64,000 nt of DNA, from contig OZ244213.1 in the NCBI GenBank assembly GCA_965216905.1, positions 2,790,001-2,854,000 on the forward strand. Reading direction: 5' to 3'. Shown piece by piece: positions 27,059-33,811 of the stretch (its first letter is position 1; each line of letters starts with the position of its first letter). Under the pieces are notes generated by a model, which saw nothing but the letters and a program-made list of their open reading frames with translations, was not told the DNA's origin and did no database searches. A program made the position numbers and the translations under genes. The stretch comes from G965216905 sp965216905. Its GTDB lineage: Bacteria > Actinomycetota > Acidimicrobiia > Spongiisociales > ZC4RG35.

Positions 27059-27652
27059 ATGCCGCTGATGACTGGAGCACCTTCCCAAGACCAGGCCGTT
27101 GTGGCCCGAACACCGAGATCAGTGTTGGCTTTTCTCCTGGCGGCTGCCGCCGGCGGTGCCGTCGCAACAGCGATCGGCGTCTACGCCAACGTGCACGTGC
27201 CGACTGGAGAGGCGATCTCGACGTTCGGGTTTCCGGCGGTACTTCCCATGAAGGTCTGGCTGGCGACCGGGGCGTTCGCTCTGGCGTTCGCACAGCTCGG
27301 ATCGGCCCTGTGGATGTGGGAACGCCTACCGGCAGCGGGCCGGCCACCCGAGTGGATCGGCGCGGCTCACCGCTGGAGTGGCACTGCAGCCTTCCTGCTG
27401 TCGCTTCCGGTGGCCTACCACTGTCTGTGGTCCCTTGGTTTTCGCACGACCGACCTTCGGGTCGTCGTTCATGGGCTCCTGGGCTGTGCGTTCTACGGCG
27501 CAATCACCACCAAGTTGCTCGCTCTCCGTTCCGAGCGCATGCCCGGTTGGGCCCTGCCCTTGGCAGGAGGAGCGCTGGTGGTGCTGCTGACGGGTCTCTG
27601 GGTGACCTCTTCGCTGTGGTACTTCAGCGAAGTCGGATTCCCGGGCCTGTAG
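27059..27652 (+). CDS. Membrane protein of the DUF6529-like type
   Basis: The protein has 197 residues and about five hydrophobic segments: VLAFLLAAAAGGAVATAIGV, VWLATGAFALAFAQLGSAL, SGTAAFLLSLPVAYHCLWSL, VVHGLLGCAFYGAITTKLLAL and ALVVLLTGLWVTSSLWYF (in parts). Histidines in TM helices (AAHRW, YHCLW, VHG) could bind heme, as in small membrane redox proteins. That is inference. It is followed by a cupredoxin and a secreted-repeat lipoprotein gene, so it may belong to one electron-transfer unit. Confidence 0.7.
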   Translation: MPLMTGAPSQDQAVVARTPRSVLAFLLAAAAGGAVATAIGVYANVHVPTGEAISTFGFPAVLPMKVWLATGAFALAFAQLGSALWMWERLPAAGRPPEWIGAAHRWSGTAAFLLSLPVAYHCLWSLGFRTTDLRVVVHGLLGCAFYGAITTKLLALRSERMPGWALPLAGGALVVLLTGLWVTSSLWYFSEVGFPGL

Positions 27653-27696
27653 CAGCGACTTCCAGTCTTCACGACTACCTCAAGAAGGGACACACC

Positions 27697-28128
27697 ATGA
27701 AAACGAAGATCACGGCGACGCTCGTCGTCATCATGGCGGGTGCGGTTGTTACCGGGATTGCCCTGGCTCGACCCGCTGCCAACCCAGCCGGGCCCGCAGC
27801 TGTTGCGGACTCGGTGCCAGAGGCTCAACCGCCGGCGACTGGCTTCCTGGCCGGGGGATCGGAGTCACCCGCACCGCAGGACGCGGCCATCACCATCGAA
27901 GGGTTCTCCTTCGGGTCGGCGTTGACGGTCTCCGCCGGGACGAACGTGACCGTCAGCAACGCAGACGGGGCATCTCACACGTTGACGGCAGACGACGGCG
28001 AGTTCGACACCGGCCAGATCGAGGGGAGCGGCAGCACCGCTTTCGTGGCACCTGCCACACCCGGGACGTACACGTTCTTCTGCGCCATCCACCCATCGAT
28101 GACCGGTCAATTGGTCGTTGCGGGCTGA
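27697..28128 (+). CDS. Secreted cupredoxin (plastocyanin-like) protein
   Basis: The protein has 143 residues. It has an N-terminal signal or anchor segment (LVVIMAGAVVTGIAL), a Pro/Ala-rich spacer, then a cupredoxin domain (about residues 65-143). Type 1 copper ligands are visible: His in NADGASHTLTADD, then Cys, His and Met in FCAIHPSMTG. It would carry electrons outside the membrane. The ATG is preceded by AGAAGGGA. Its neighbours, a membrane protein and a secreted-repeat lipoprotein, suggest an extracytoplasmic redox cassette. Confidence 0.85.
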   Translation: MKTKITATLVVIMAGAVVTGIALARPAANPAGPAAVADSVPEAQPPATGFLAGGSESPAPQDAAITIEGFSFGSALTVSAGTNVTVSNADGASHTLTADDGEFDTGQIEGSGSTAFVAPATPGTYTFFCAIHPSMTGQLVVAG

Positions 28129-28154
28129 ACGAGATCGAGAAAGGCAATTGGAAG

Positions 28155-29081
28155 ATGAGAAAGAGAAATCTGGCAATCGGCATTGCCATGACACTCGCCA
28201 TGGCCGCCTGCGGCTCTGGCGGTATCGAAGGGGCCCGAGAAGCCACCGTGCCCGCCCCACCGGATACGACCCAGCCGGCGCCGCCCACGACAGCTGCGCT
28301 GAACCTGCCGGACGTGAAGCTGGGTGAGACGGAGATCGGTCCCGTGTTGACTGGACCCGAGGGTCTGACGTTGTACGGATTCACCAACGACACCGACGCA
28401 ACCAGTGCCTGCTACGGAACCTGTGCCGACGCTTGGCCACCCGTGATCGTCGACGTCGACTTCACTGCCGGACCCGGCGTCGATGTGGGAATCCTGGCGA
28501 CAGCGCTCCGTGAGGACGGCTCGCTGCAGTTGGTGGCCGGAAAGTGGCCGCTCTACTACTTCGCCGGCGACGCAGCTCCCGGTGATGTCAACGGCCAGGG
28601 ATCAGGTGCTGTCTGATTTGCTGCCTCAAGCGACGGCACGCTCATCACCGAAACCGGAAGCGACGAGGAGGTGACGGAGGCCGCATCGAACCTGGTTGAC
28701 GTTGGCGAGACCACCGTGGGCGACGTGCTCGTGGACGAAGCCGGACTCACGTTGTACGGGTTCCTCAACGACACCGACGGTGAACCGACATGTGACGATG
28801 CCTGCGCGGACGCCTGGCCACCGTTGGTGGTGGATGGTCCGGACCTGCCGGACGGGATCGACCCCGAGACGTTCTCGGTGGTCGAGCGTTCGGACGGTTC
28901 GTTCCAGCTGAAGGCAGGGGAGTGGCCGCTCTACCGGTTCGCCGGCGACTCGGCTCCCGGCGACGTGAACGGCCAGGGCTCTGGAGACGTTTGGTTCGCC
29001 GCCGCCTCTGATGGCTCGTTGATCAAGGACGCCGTGGCCGGCGAAGACTCGGACACCGAAGACGCGGGCAGCGACTACTAG
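28155..29081 (+). pseudogene. Secreted-repeat lipoprotein gene, interrupted by in-frame TGA
   Basis: The frame begins with a signal peptide ending in AMAAC (probable lipobox). It then has two copies of the PF03640-like secreted repeat (GLTLYGFTNDTD, CADAWPP, WPLYYFAGDAAPGDVNGQGSG; and GLTLYGFLNDTD, CADAWPP, WPLYRFAGDSAPGDVNGQG). At 28614-28616 a TGA stands exactly where the second repeat has the TGG of VWFAAASDG. The frame is otherwise open to 29081. So a one-base change in a Trp codon interrupts the protein between repeats. It may be a real nonsense change, an error, or read through. Confidence 0.75.
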
Positions 29082-29192
29082 ACAAGACAGACACCGACCA
29101 GGTCCACCGGCGATCCGACGGCGGGAGACAGTCTGCCTCGGCCAGAGCGCGGGGGCGACCAGAGGACCTGCTGAGACTGCGCCGATCGGCTG

Positions 29193-29241
29193 CACATCGT
29201 GCAGATCGGTGCGTGTCAGATCACAACCTGCACACTGTGCG
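29193..29241. repeat. 49-bp dyad repeat, copy B
   Basis: This copy shares all but one of the 49 bases with copy C (33576). Its right arm is CTGCACACTGTG and the left arm CACATCGTGCAG pairs with it at ten of twelve positions. It lies downstream of the secreted-repeat gene. It is followed after about 21 bases by a duplicated 3' end of a DUF1059-type gene. Confidence 0.65.
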
Positions 29242-29262
29242 ACGTGGGAAGCGACCCCATCG

Positions 29263-29321
29263 CCGGAATGCACTGGTACAAGAACACGAAGGACGAGTTC
29301 GCCTCTCTCCCCGAGAGCTGA
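29263..29321 (+). pseudogene. Fragment matching the 3' end of the DUF1059 gene
   Basis: These 59 bases encode GMHWYKNTKDEFASLPES and a stop. They match the last codons of the intact DUF1059 gene at 31351-31409 (GMRWYKNTKNEFAALPEI) at about nine of ten bases. No upstream part of the gene is present. The fragment sits between repeat copy B and the left end of the IS21-like cassette, so it is probably debris from an earlier rearrangement. Confidence 0.65.
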
Positions 29322-29677
29322 TCAGGGCGACCGCTCCATGGTTGAAGAACGTGACCTGCGGAGCGGCGTTCTGTCGGTCCCGGTGCCTTGACACAAGTGG
29401 TGCGTCCGGACGGGTGTACTTCGCCCTGCCCGATCCTTTCGGCCCGGCGGAACGTCCGAACGTCGGCGTGCATCTGGTGAAGCCCGGCGAGGGCACCGAG
29501 CGGATCGCCGGAACCCACCGACCTCGAGGGGGCGTGCCCAGATCACACCACCCGCCACCTGGGGTGAACTCGGACAAGTCTTGTGTGAAGCGTCACTGAA
29601 CTGACAGTGGAAACGTCATCGAGTGTCAGTGGATTTCGCGCACCGCGCTGGGTGGGCACGCGGTGCGCTGGCGCCAG
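29322..29677. other. Intergenic region with the left cassette end
   Basis: No gene is recognised here. Bases 29582-29596 (TGTGTGAAGCGTCAC) are the left terminal inverted repeat of the cassette. They are followed by TGACAGTGG and TGTCAGTGG. The bases before that give only arginine-rich chance frames. The right part leads into the DoxX gene stop. Confidence 0.5.
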
Positions 29678-30127
29678 CTATCGGCGCTGGATTGTTGCGG
29701 CTCGGAGTGCGGCGGTTGCCGACATCACGACTGTGTAGCCGAGGGGTATGGCGATGTCGCTGGGGCCGTCTCCGACGCGGAGGTGGGCGACGACAGCGCA
29801 GGCGAAGTAGAGGGCCAGGCCGGTCAGGGCGGCGACACCCAGTTTGGGGGCTTTGATGAGGCTCGCCAGGGCGCCGAGTCCGCCGGCGATCTGGAAGTAG
29901 GGGAGCATGTCCCGGAGCAGCCCGTGTACTTCGACGTGGTCGAGCAGGTCGACGACTGCTGGTTGGTTGGTCAGTTTGCCGGAGGCTGATACGAGTGCGA
30001 CCACGCCACAGAACCCGGTGAGTACAGCACCGATCGTTCGTGCGCGGCGGTTCGATACGAGCCGGCCGAGCCAGCCACGTGGGTGGAGATCGTCTCGTCG
30101 GATGTTTCGTCTGGTTGGGTTGGCCAC
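29678..30127 (-). CDS. DoxX-like membrane protein
   Basis: The protein has 149 residues. A basic N-terminus of about 30 residues precedes four hydrophobic segments (TIGAVLTGFCGVVALVSASG, YFQIAGGLGALASLIKA, VAALTGLALYFACAVVAHL, IPLGYTVVMSATAALRA). SGKL and the layout are typical of DoxX-like proteins. It is divergent from an ECF41 sigma gene and has a perfect ECF41-type promoter upstream (30180-30206). It is therefore likely a sigma target. Membrane or oxidative stress is a family-level guess. Confidence 0.8.
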   Translation of the reverse strand: MANPTRRNIRRDDLHPRGWLGRLVSNRRARTIGAVLTGFCGVVALVSASGKLTNQPAVVDLLDHVEVHGLLRDMLPYFQIAGGLGALASLIKAPKLGVAALTGLALYFACAVVAHLRVGDGPSDIAIPLGYTVVMSATAALRAATIQRR

Positions 30128-30179
30128 AGGTACAGCTCCAGGGGTTCGATCGGCGGATTGGGGATGGCTCTATCGGGGT

Positions 30180-30206
30180 GACGTGTGCCAGCCGGGAGAT
30201 GTGACA
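30180..30206 (-). promoter_or_regulatory. ECF41-type promoter for the DoxX gene
   Basis: Read on the minus strand, TGTCACA (30206-30200) is followed by exactly 16 bases and CGTC (30183-30180). This is the consensus reported for ECF41 sigma factors. It lies 53 bases upstream of the DoxX start codon. Confidence 0.75.
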
Positions 30207-30216
30207 GCAGGGGGTC

Positions 30217-30243
30217 GGTCACATTTGGCCAGTGGCATACGTC
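30217..30243 (+). promoter_or_regulatory. ECF41-type promoter for the sigma factor gene
   Basis: GGTCACA at 30217-30223, 16 bases, then CGTC at 30240-30243 match the ECF41 consensus at all but the first base. The start codon at 30255 is only 12 bases after the -10 motif, so the transcript would be nearly leaderless. It implies autoregulation. Confidence 0.7.
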
Positions 30244-30254
30244 AGTACTGTGTG

Positions 30255-31160
30255 ATGATGAATTTGGTGAGCGCGTTCGAGGCTGAACGCTCGCGGTTGA
30301 CCACTATTGCGGCGAGGATTCTCGGGTCGACGCACGACGCCAACGATGTGATCCAGGAGGCGTGGCTCCGGGTTTCCCGCAGTGACGTCGACGAGATCGA
30401 CTCGATGCCAGCGTGGCTGACCAGGGTGGTGACCCGTCTGTGTCTTGATCACCTCCGCAAGCGGGCAACCCGGACGGACGCCGAGTCCGAGGCCCCCGCC
30501 GGTACGGCACCGATCGATCCGGCCGACGATGCGCTGCTCGCTGACCAGGTCGGCGAAGCGATGCACGTTGTGATGGACACACTCACCCCGACCGAGCGAG
30601 TGGCCTTCGTCCTCCACGATGTGTTCGGCTACCCGTTCGACGACATCAGCGAGCTCCTCGGGCGGTCCGGCACGGCAACTCGTAAGCTGGCCAGCCGGGC
30701 CCGCCGCAAGCTGCAGGGTGTCCCCGAGCCGGCCGTCGTGAAGGCGGCTGGTGACGAACACGAGCGGGTGGTTGAGGCGTTCCTCACCGCAGCGCGTGGC
30801 GGTGAACTTGCCGACATGCTCTCGTTGCTCGCTCCGGAGGCGGTCATGCGGGCCGACGCGGCCGGTATCGAGATGGGCACTGATCCCGTCTACGACGGTG
30901 CGGCGGCAGTCGCCGAACGCTTCAAGGGCGCCAAGGGAGCCGTGCCCGTCACGATCGACGGCGACCTCGGCGCCGCCTGGATCATGGCTGGCGAGGTCAA
31001 GGTCGCCTTCGTCTTCCACGTCGAAGACGGCCATGTCCACGAGGTCGAGCTCCTCGCCGACCCCGAGATCCTGGCCTCCATCACGGTGAAACGACTCCGC
31101 CGGTCACCGCAAGCCGGCAACAGTGGGCGACGACAGCCTGCCGACCAACCCAAACGATAG
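30255..31160 (+). CDS. ECF41-type (SigJ-like) RNA polymerase sigma factor
   Basis: The protein has 301 residues. The sigma-2 region is AFEAERSRLTTIAARILGS to AWLTRVVTRLCLDHLRKRA (about residues 6-75) and sigma-4 is TPTERVAFVLHDVFGYPFDD to RKLASRARRKLQG (about 105-155). The C-terminal part is a SnoaL/NTF2-like domain (VEAFLTAARGGELADMLSLL). It is the built-in regulator of ECF41 factors, which have no separate anti-sigma. ATG at 30255 or 30258 is possible. It is divergent from the DoxX gene and followed 12 bases later by the DUF1059 gene. Confidence 0.87.
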   Translation: MMNLVSAFEAERSRLTTIAARILGSTHDANDVIQEAWLRVSRSDVDEIDSMPAWLTRVVTRLCLDHLRKRATRTDAESEAPAGTAPIDPADDALLADQVGEAMHVVMDTLTPTERVAFVLHDVFGYPFDDISELLGRSGTATRKLASRARRKLQGVPEPAVVKAAGDEHERVVEAFLTAARGGELADMLSLLAPEAVMRADAAGIEMGTDPVYDGAAAVAERFKGAKGAVPVTIDGDLGAAWIMAGEVKVAFVFHVEDGHVHEVELLADPEILASITVKRLRRSPQAGNSGRRQPADQPKR

Positions 31161-31172
31161 GACCCGGCAACA

Positions 31173-31409
31173 ATGAAACAGATGAGCTGCCAGCAACTGG
31201 GTGGACCGTGCGACTTCACCCACGAAGGTGACACCGCGGACGAGATCATCAAGTCCCAAGACGCCCACCTCAAGGAGATGGTCGCATCCGGCGACACCGC
31301 CCACGAACCAGCCCGCGAGGAGATGAAGGACCGATGGAAACGACCGATGTCCGGAATGCGCTGGTACAAGAACACCAAGAACGAGTTCGCCGCCCTCCCC
31401 GAGATCTGA
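31173..31409 (+). CDS. DUF1059-type small protein
   Basis: The protein has 78 residues. Its N-terminus (MKQMSCQQLGGPCDFTHEGD) is typical of DUF1059: Cys residues in SCxxLGGxCDF, then helices (TADEIIKSQDAHLKEM). The C-terminal part ends GMRWYKNTKNEFAALPEI. Its role is unknown. It starts 12 bases after the sigma-factor stop and is almost certainly co-transcribed. A partial second copy of its end is present at 29263-29321 outside the cassette. Confidence 0.78.
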   Translation: MKQMSCQQLGGPCDFTHEGDTADEIIKSQDAHLKEMVASGDTAHEPAREEMKDRWKRPMSGMRWYKNTKNEFAALPEI

Positions 31410-31528
31410 ACTCCAAATAGCGAGGACGCATCCAGCACCACGAACGGGGTCGCAATCCATGCCCAGAGCCACAACACTGAACACAGAAGCGCCACGACGT
31501 GTCACTCGAGATTGCGAAGGGAGCGCCG

Positions 31529-32113
31529 ATGCAGGACTACGCAGACGTTGACGCCTACCTCGCCGACAGCCCGCAGTGGCCCGACGAGATCGCCGCGATC
31601 CGTCCGATCCTGCTGTCGTGTGGACTCATCGAGACGATCAAGTGGGGAAAGCCCTGCTACTGCATCGAGGACGACCACAACGTCGTCCTCCTCCAGGAGT
31701 TCTCCGACCACCTGGCGCTCATGTTCTTCCAAGGTGTCCTGCTCAACGACCCCGACAACATCCTGCATGCACAGGGACCGAACACCCACGGCCCGAAACG
31801 CATGAAGCTCACCTCCACTGACGAGGTCGAAGCGCTCGCCGACGTCATCAGGGACTATGTCGATGAGGCAATTCACCACGCTGTCGCCGGTACCGAGCTC
31901 CCGCCGCGACCAGACGAAGAACTCGCAACCGAGCTCCATGAACGCCTCGGGAACGACGACGAGCTCGCAGAGGCCTTCAACGAGCTCACGCCCGGCCGAC
32001 AACGCGAGTACAACCTGCACATCTCCGCCGCCAAACAAGCCGAAACCAGGAACCGTCGTATCGACAAGGCCGTTCCCCGCATCCTCGCGGGCAAAGGACT
32101 ACGCGACCGGTAG
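31529..32113 (+). CDS. YdeI/DUF1801-type protein
   Basis: The protein has 194 residues. The N-terminal part (YLADSPQWPDEIAAIRPILL, TIKWGKPCYC, VVLLQEFSDHLALMFFQGVLL) fits the DUF1801/YdeI fold. The C-terminal part (LTPGRQREYNLHISAAKQAETR, RRIDKAVPRILAGKGL) matches the YdeI 'bacteriocin-protection' motif. No catalytic residues are known. I chose the ATG after GAAGGGAG. A GTG ten codons upstream is possible. It lies inside the cassette after the DUF1059 gene. Confidence 0.8.
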   Translation: MQDYADVDAYLADSPQWPDEIAAIRPILLSCGLIETIKWGKPCYCIEDDHNVVLLQEFSDHLALMFFQGVLLNDPDNILHAQGPNTHGPKRMKLTSTDEVEALADVIRDYVDEAIHHAVAGTELPPRPDEELATELHERLGNDDELAEAFNELTPGRQREYNLHISAAKQAETRNRRIDKAVPRILAGKGLRDR

Positions 32114-32266
32114 CAATCGCTGCGCCAAGCAGGGCTTGCCCACACCGACGGCCTCAGCGCCAGCTACGGATCAACTGTGCGGCGTCCACGACCTTGTCTC
32201 ATCGACGCCAAGACTGTCGCAGTCGTCGGTGACCTCAATGGCCGCGAGGCGTAAGGGTGGGCTGGG

Positions 32267-32728
32267 TTGAGCGAGCCCCTCCGGGACCTCCGCAAGTTCG
32301 ACCTCCAGGGATTGCTTGACGTCCTCCGGTGGAGCGAGGCCCGCTACAACCACACGCTCCAGCTCGTCGCCCACCGCCTCGAATCCACCGGACTCCGGCT
32401 CGCCAATGCGGGCTGGGACAGCTATGCGATCGTCAGTCGCCTCCACCCCTACGACGAACCCCTCGGTCGGACACGCTGGCTCGAACGCTCCATCACCACC
32501 CAAGCCGGCCTCGCCCCGGTAGAGGCCCAGCAGCTCTACTGGCTCACACCCACCGCCGACTCTTGGCGAAGAGACCTCACACAGGAGCAGCGCCAGGCTC
32601 GGCGAAGACTCGAACGGCAGGGCCTCCTCGTCGAGGAGCCTGCCGGGCTGATGATCTCCGCTGCCGTCAGCTACAGCCTCCGCCTACCCATCGAACTCGA
32701 AGGCGAATTCAACGCCATTCACCGATGA
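32267..32728 (+). CDS. Hypothetical protein, 153 residues
   Basis: I do not recognise the family. The protein is soluble and helical. Its start is a TTG codon after AAGGGTGGG. Segments such as GLLDVLRWSEARYNHTLQLV and DLTQEQRQARRRLERQGLLV look like a small helical or DNA-binding fold with a wing-like end (AAVSYSLRLPIELEGEF). It lies inside the IS21-like cassette, 153 bases after the YdeI-type gene. The start could also be at a later codon. Confidence 0.55.
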   Translation: MSEPLRDLRKFDLQGLLDVLRWSEARYNHTLQLVAHRLESTGLRLANAGWDSYAIVSRLHPYDEPLGRTRWLERSITTQAGLAPVEAQQLYWLTPTADSWRRDLTQEQRQARRRLERQGLLVEEPAGLMISAAVSYSLRLPIELEGEFNAIHR

Positions 32729-32826
32729 GGCGCGGAGGACCCGGAGGATGCTGTGTCACGGTCGCCACGTAGGATGGGTCCAGAGCTGCTGAGAATGCTG
32801 TTCAGAGCCGCGCATAAGGGAGCGAG

Positions 32827-32956
32827 ATGACCAACAAGAAAGTGGTGTTCGTGGCTTTCGCCCCACATGTGGCATGCGGCCATGGAAAGCAAGAGCTGCG
32901 AACTCACAGTCCTGGGCCAGCACTACTGGTCCCTCGTCAACAAGGGTCTGATCTAG
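32827..32956 (+). pseudogene. Possible decayed gene fragment (TIR-like N-terminus, then frame change)
   Basis: A ribosome-binding-site-like AAGGGAGCGAG precedes ATG and MTNKKVVFVAFA. This resembles the first strand of TIR-like (DUF1863-type) domains, but the frame soon degenerates. Another frame, from the ATG at 32867, gives MESKSCELTVLGQHYWSLVN and a stop at 32956. The latter looks like the end of a conserved small protein. This may be a deletion remnant that was coupled to the next gene. Confidence is low. Confidence 0.3.
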
Positions 32957-32957
32957 G

Positions 32958-33245
32958 GTGGCAAGGGGAGATGAAGCATCTGCAGCCGAGGAGATCCTGT
33001 ACAGCGAAGAGGTGCTGGAGGAGCTCGCAGCAATCGAACACGACCGATGGGCTCACTGGCAGGACTACCTTCAGAACTTGTGCGAACCGCAAGCCGACGG
33101 TTCGCTGAGGATCCCCTCCCACCTGGTTGAGCGGTGGACCCGGCTAATCGAGACGCCCTACTCAGACCTGACCGATGAAGAACGAGAGAGTGATCGCGAG
33201 CAGGTCTTGCGATACCTACCGACGATCCTTCGGGCCCTCTCCTGA
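32958..33245 (+). CDS. Hypothetical small protein with EHDRW motif
   Basis: The protein has 95 residues and starts at GTG one base after the preceding stop, which suggests coupling. It is helical and charged: VLEELAAIEHDRWAHWQDYL, then LVERWTRLIETPYSDLTDEE and DREQVLRYLPTIL. I have seen this pattern in small hypothetical proteins of phages and bacteria but cannot name a function. It is the last intact gene before the right end of the cassette. Confidence 0.6.
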   Translation: MARGDEASAAEEILYSEEVLEELAAIEHDRWAHWQDYLQNLCEPQADGSLRIPSHLVERWTRLIETPYSDLTDEERESDREQVLRYLPTILRALS

Positions 33246-33575
33246 CGACGATCGATTCCTGATCATCGAGCCCCCGAGAGCCGACGCCGCCTGAGGGTTC
33301 GACTCCGCGTCGCCTCAGACGGACCACCACCTTCTGGGCAGGCGCCCGCAATGGTCAGCGGTGCGGAGCAGATTCGCACTGCCCGGGCATGTGGCATGTG
33401 GTGTCGTACGCGCGCAACGAATCCCTACGCGGCGTTCATCAACCGTGACGCCTGGGAGCCAGAAGGCACGGCACGCGCGCTCCGTGAGCAAGGTCGCGAA
33501 ACCCACTGACATCTGGTGACCCAATCCACTGACAAAACCGTGACCGAACCACTGACATCGGCGTGACGCTTCACA
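33246..33575. other. Region at the right cassette end, fragment ORF
   Basis: An open frame at 33352-33510 encodes about 52 residues (NPYAAFINRDAWEPEGTARAL near the end). It resembles no protein I can name but could be a remnant of a lost transposase or integrase gene. CTGAGG/CCTCAG (33292-33297, 33314-33319) may form a hairpin. Three inverted CCACTGACA copies lie between 33502 and 33557, before the terminal repeat. Confidence 0.4.
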
Positions 33576-33624
33576 CACATTGTGCAGATCGGTGCGTGTC
33601 AGATCACAACCTGCACACTGTGCG
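33576..33624. repeat. 49-bp dyad repeat, copy C
   Basis: Its right arm is CTGCACACTGTG and the left arm is CACATTGTGCAG, which pair at 11 of 12 positions across a 25-base centre. The first two bases belong also to the terminal repeat of the cassette, so the element end lies at the edge of this repeat. It is about 190 bases upstream of mraZ. Confidence 0.65.
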
Positions 33625-33672
33625 AGCACAAGGGGCCACTTGTGGGCCCCGAGTGGCTCGATGGGGGACCGA

Positions 33673-33722
33673 AGTGGGTTTGGGTGGGAGAAAGTGTTGA
33701 CAAGTGGGGGGAAGTGGGTCAT
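33673..33722 (+). promoter_or_regulatory. MraZ binding boxes and dcw promoter
   Basis: AGTGGG-type units start at 33673, 33683, 33693 (degenerate), 33703 and 33713, spaced exactly ten bases. This matches known MraZ operators (TGGGN with five-base gaps). The same stretch has TTGACA (33697-33702) and, 17 bases later, CATGAT (33720-33725), a plausible sigma-70-type promoter. MraZ likely represses its own operon here. Confidence 0.75.
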
Positions 33723-33811
33723 GATGTCTCCAGGACGAAGACAGCCCCGTCGCTCGCGTCGAGAACGAGCGACGGAACGAAGGACACCGCCATGGGCAGG
33801 AACACAGACAC

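Larger units (their letters stand above)
29582..33577. mobile_element. Transposase-less cassette with IS21-like ends
   Basis: The 3,996-base segment begins with TGTGTGAAGCGTCAC and ends with the exact reverse complement (33563-33577). Inside both ends, five bases further, is TGACAGTGG (left) or TGTCAGTGG (right). One further TGTCAGTGG copy follows on the left and two more on the right. Repeated motifs at TG...CA ends are typical of IS21-family elements. No transposase gene is intact inside; only passenger genes are found. No target duplication is visible. It may be a mobile insertion cassette or a decayed element. Confidence 0.6.

Noticed and set aside
29581..29650. Left cassette end as an attachment site of a phage
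   Set aside because: No integrase gene is seen. Repeated TGTCAGTGG fits IS21-like ends better.
33298..33312. GGGTTCGACTCC resembling a tRNA T-arm
   Set aside because: The flanking bases do not form a T-stem or a tRNA fold. It is the loop of a small hairpin.
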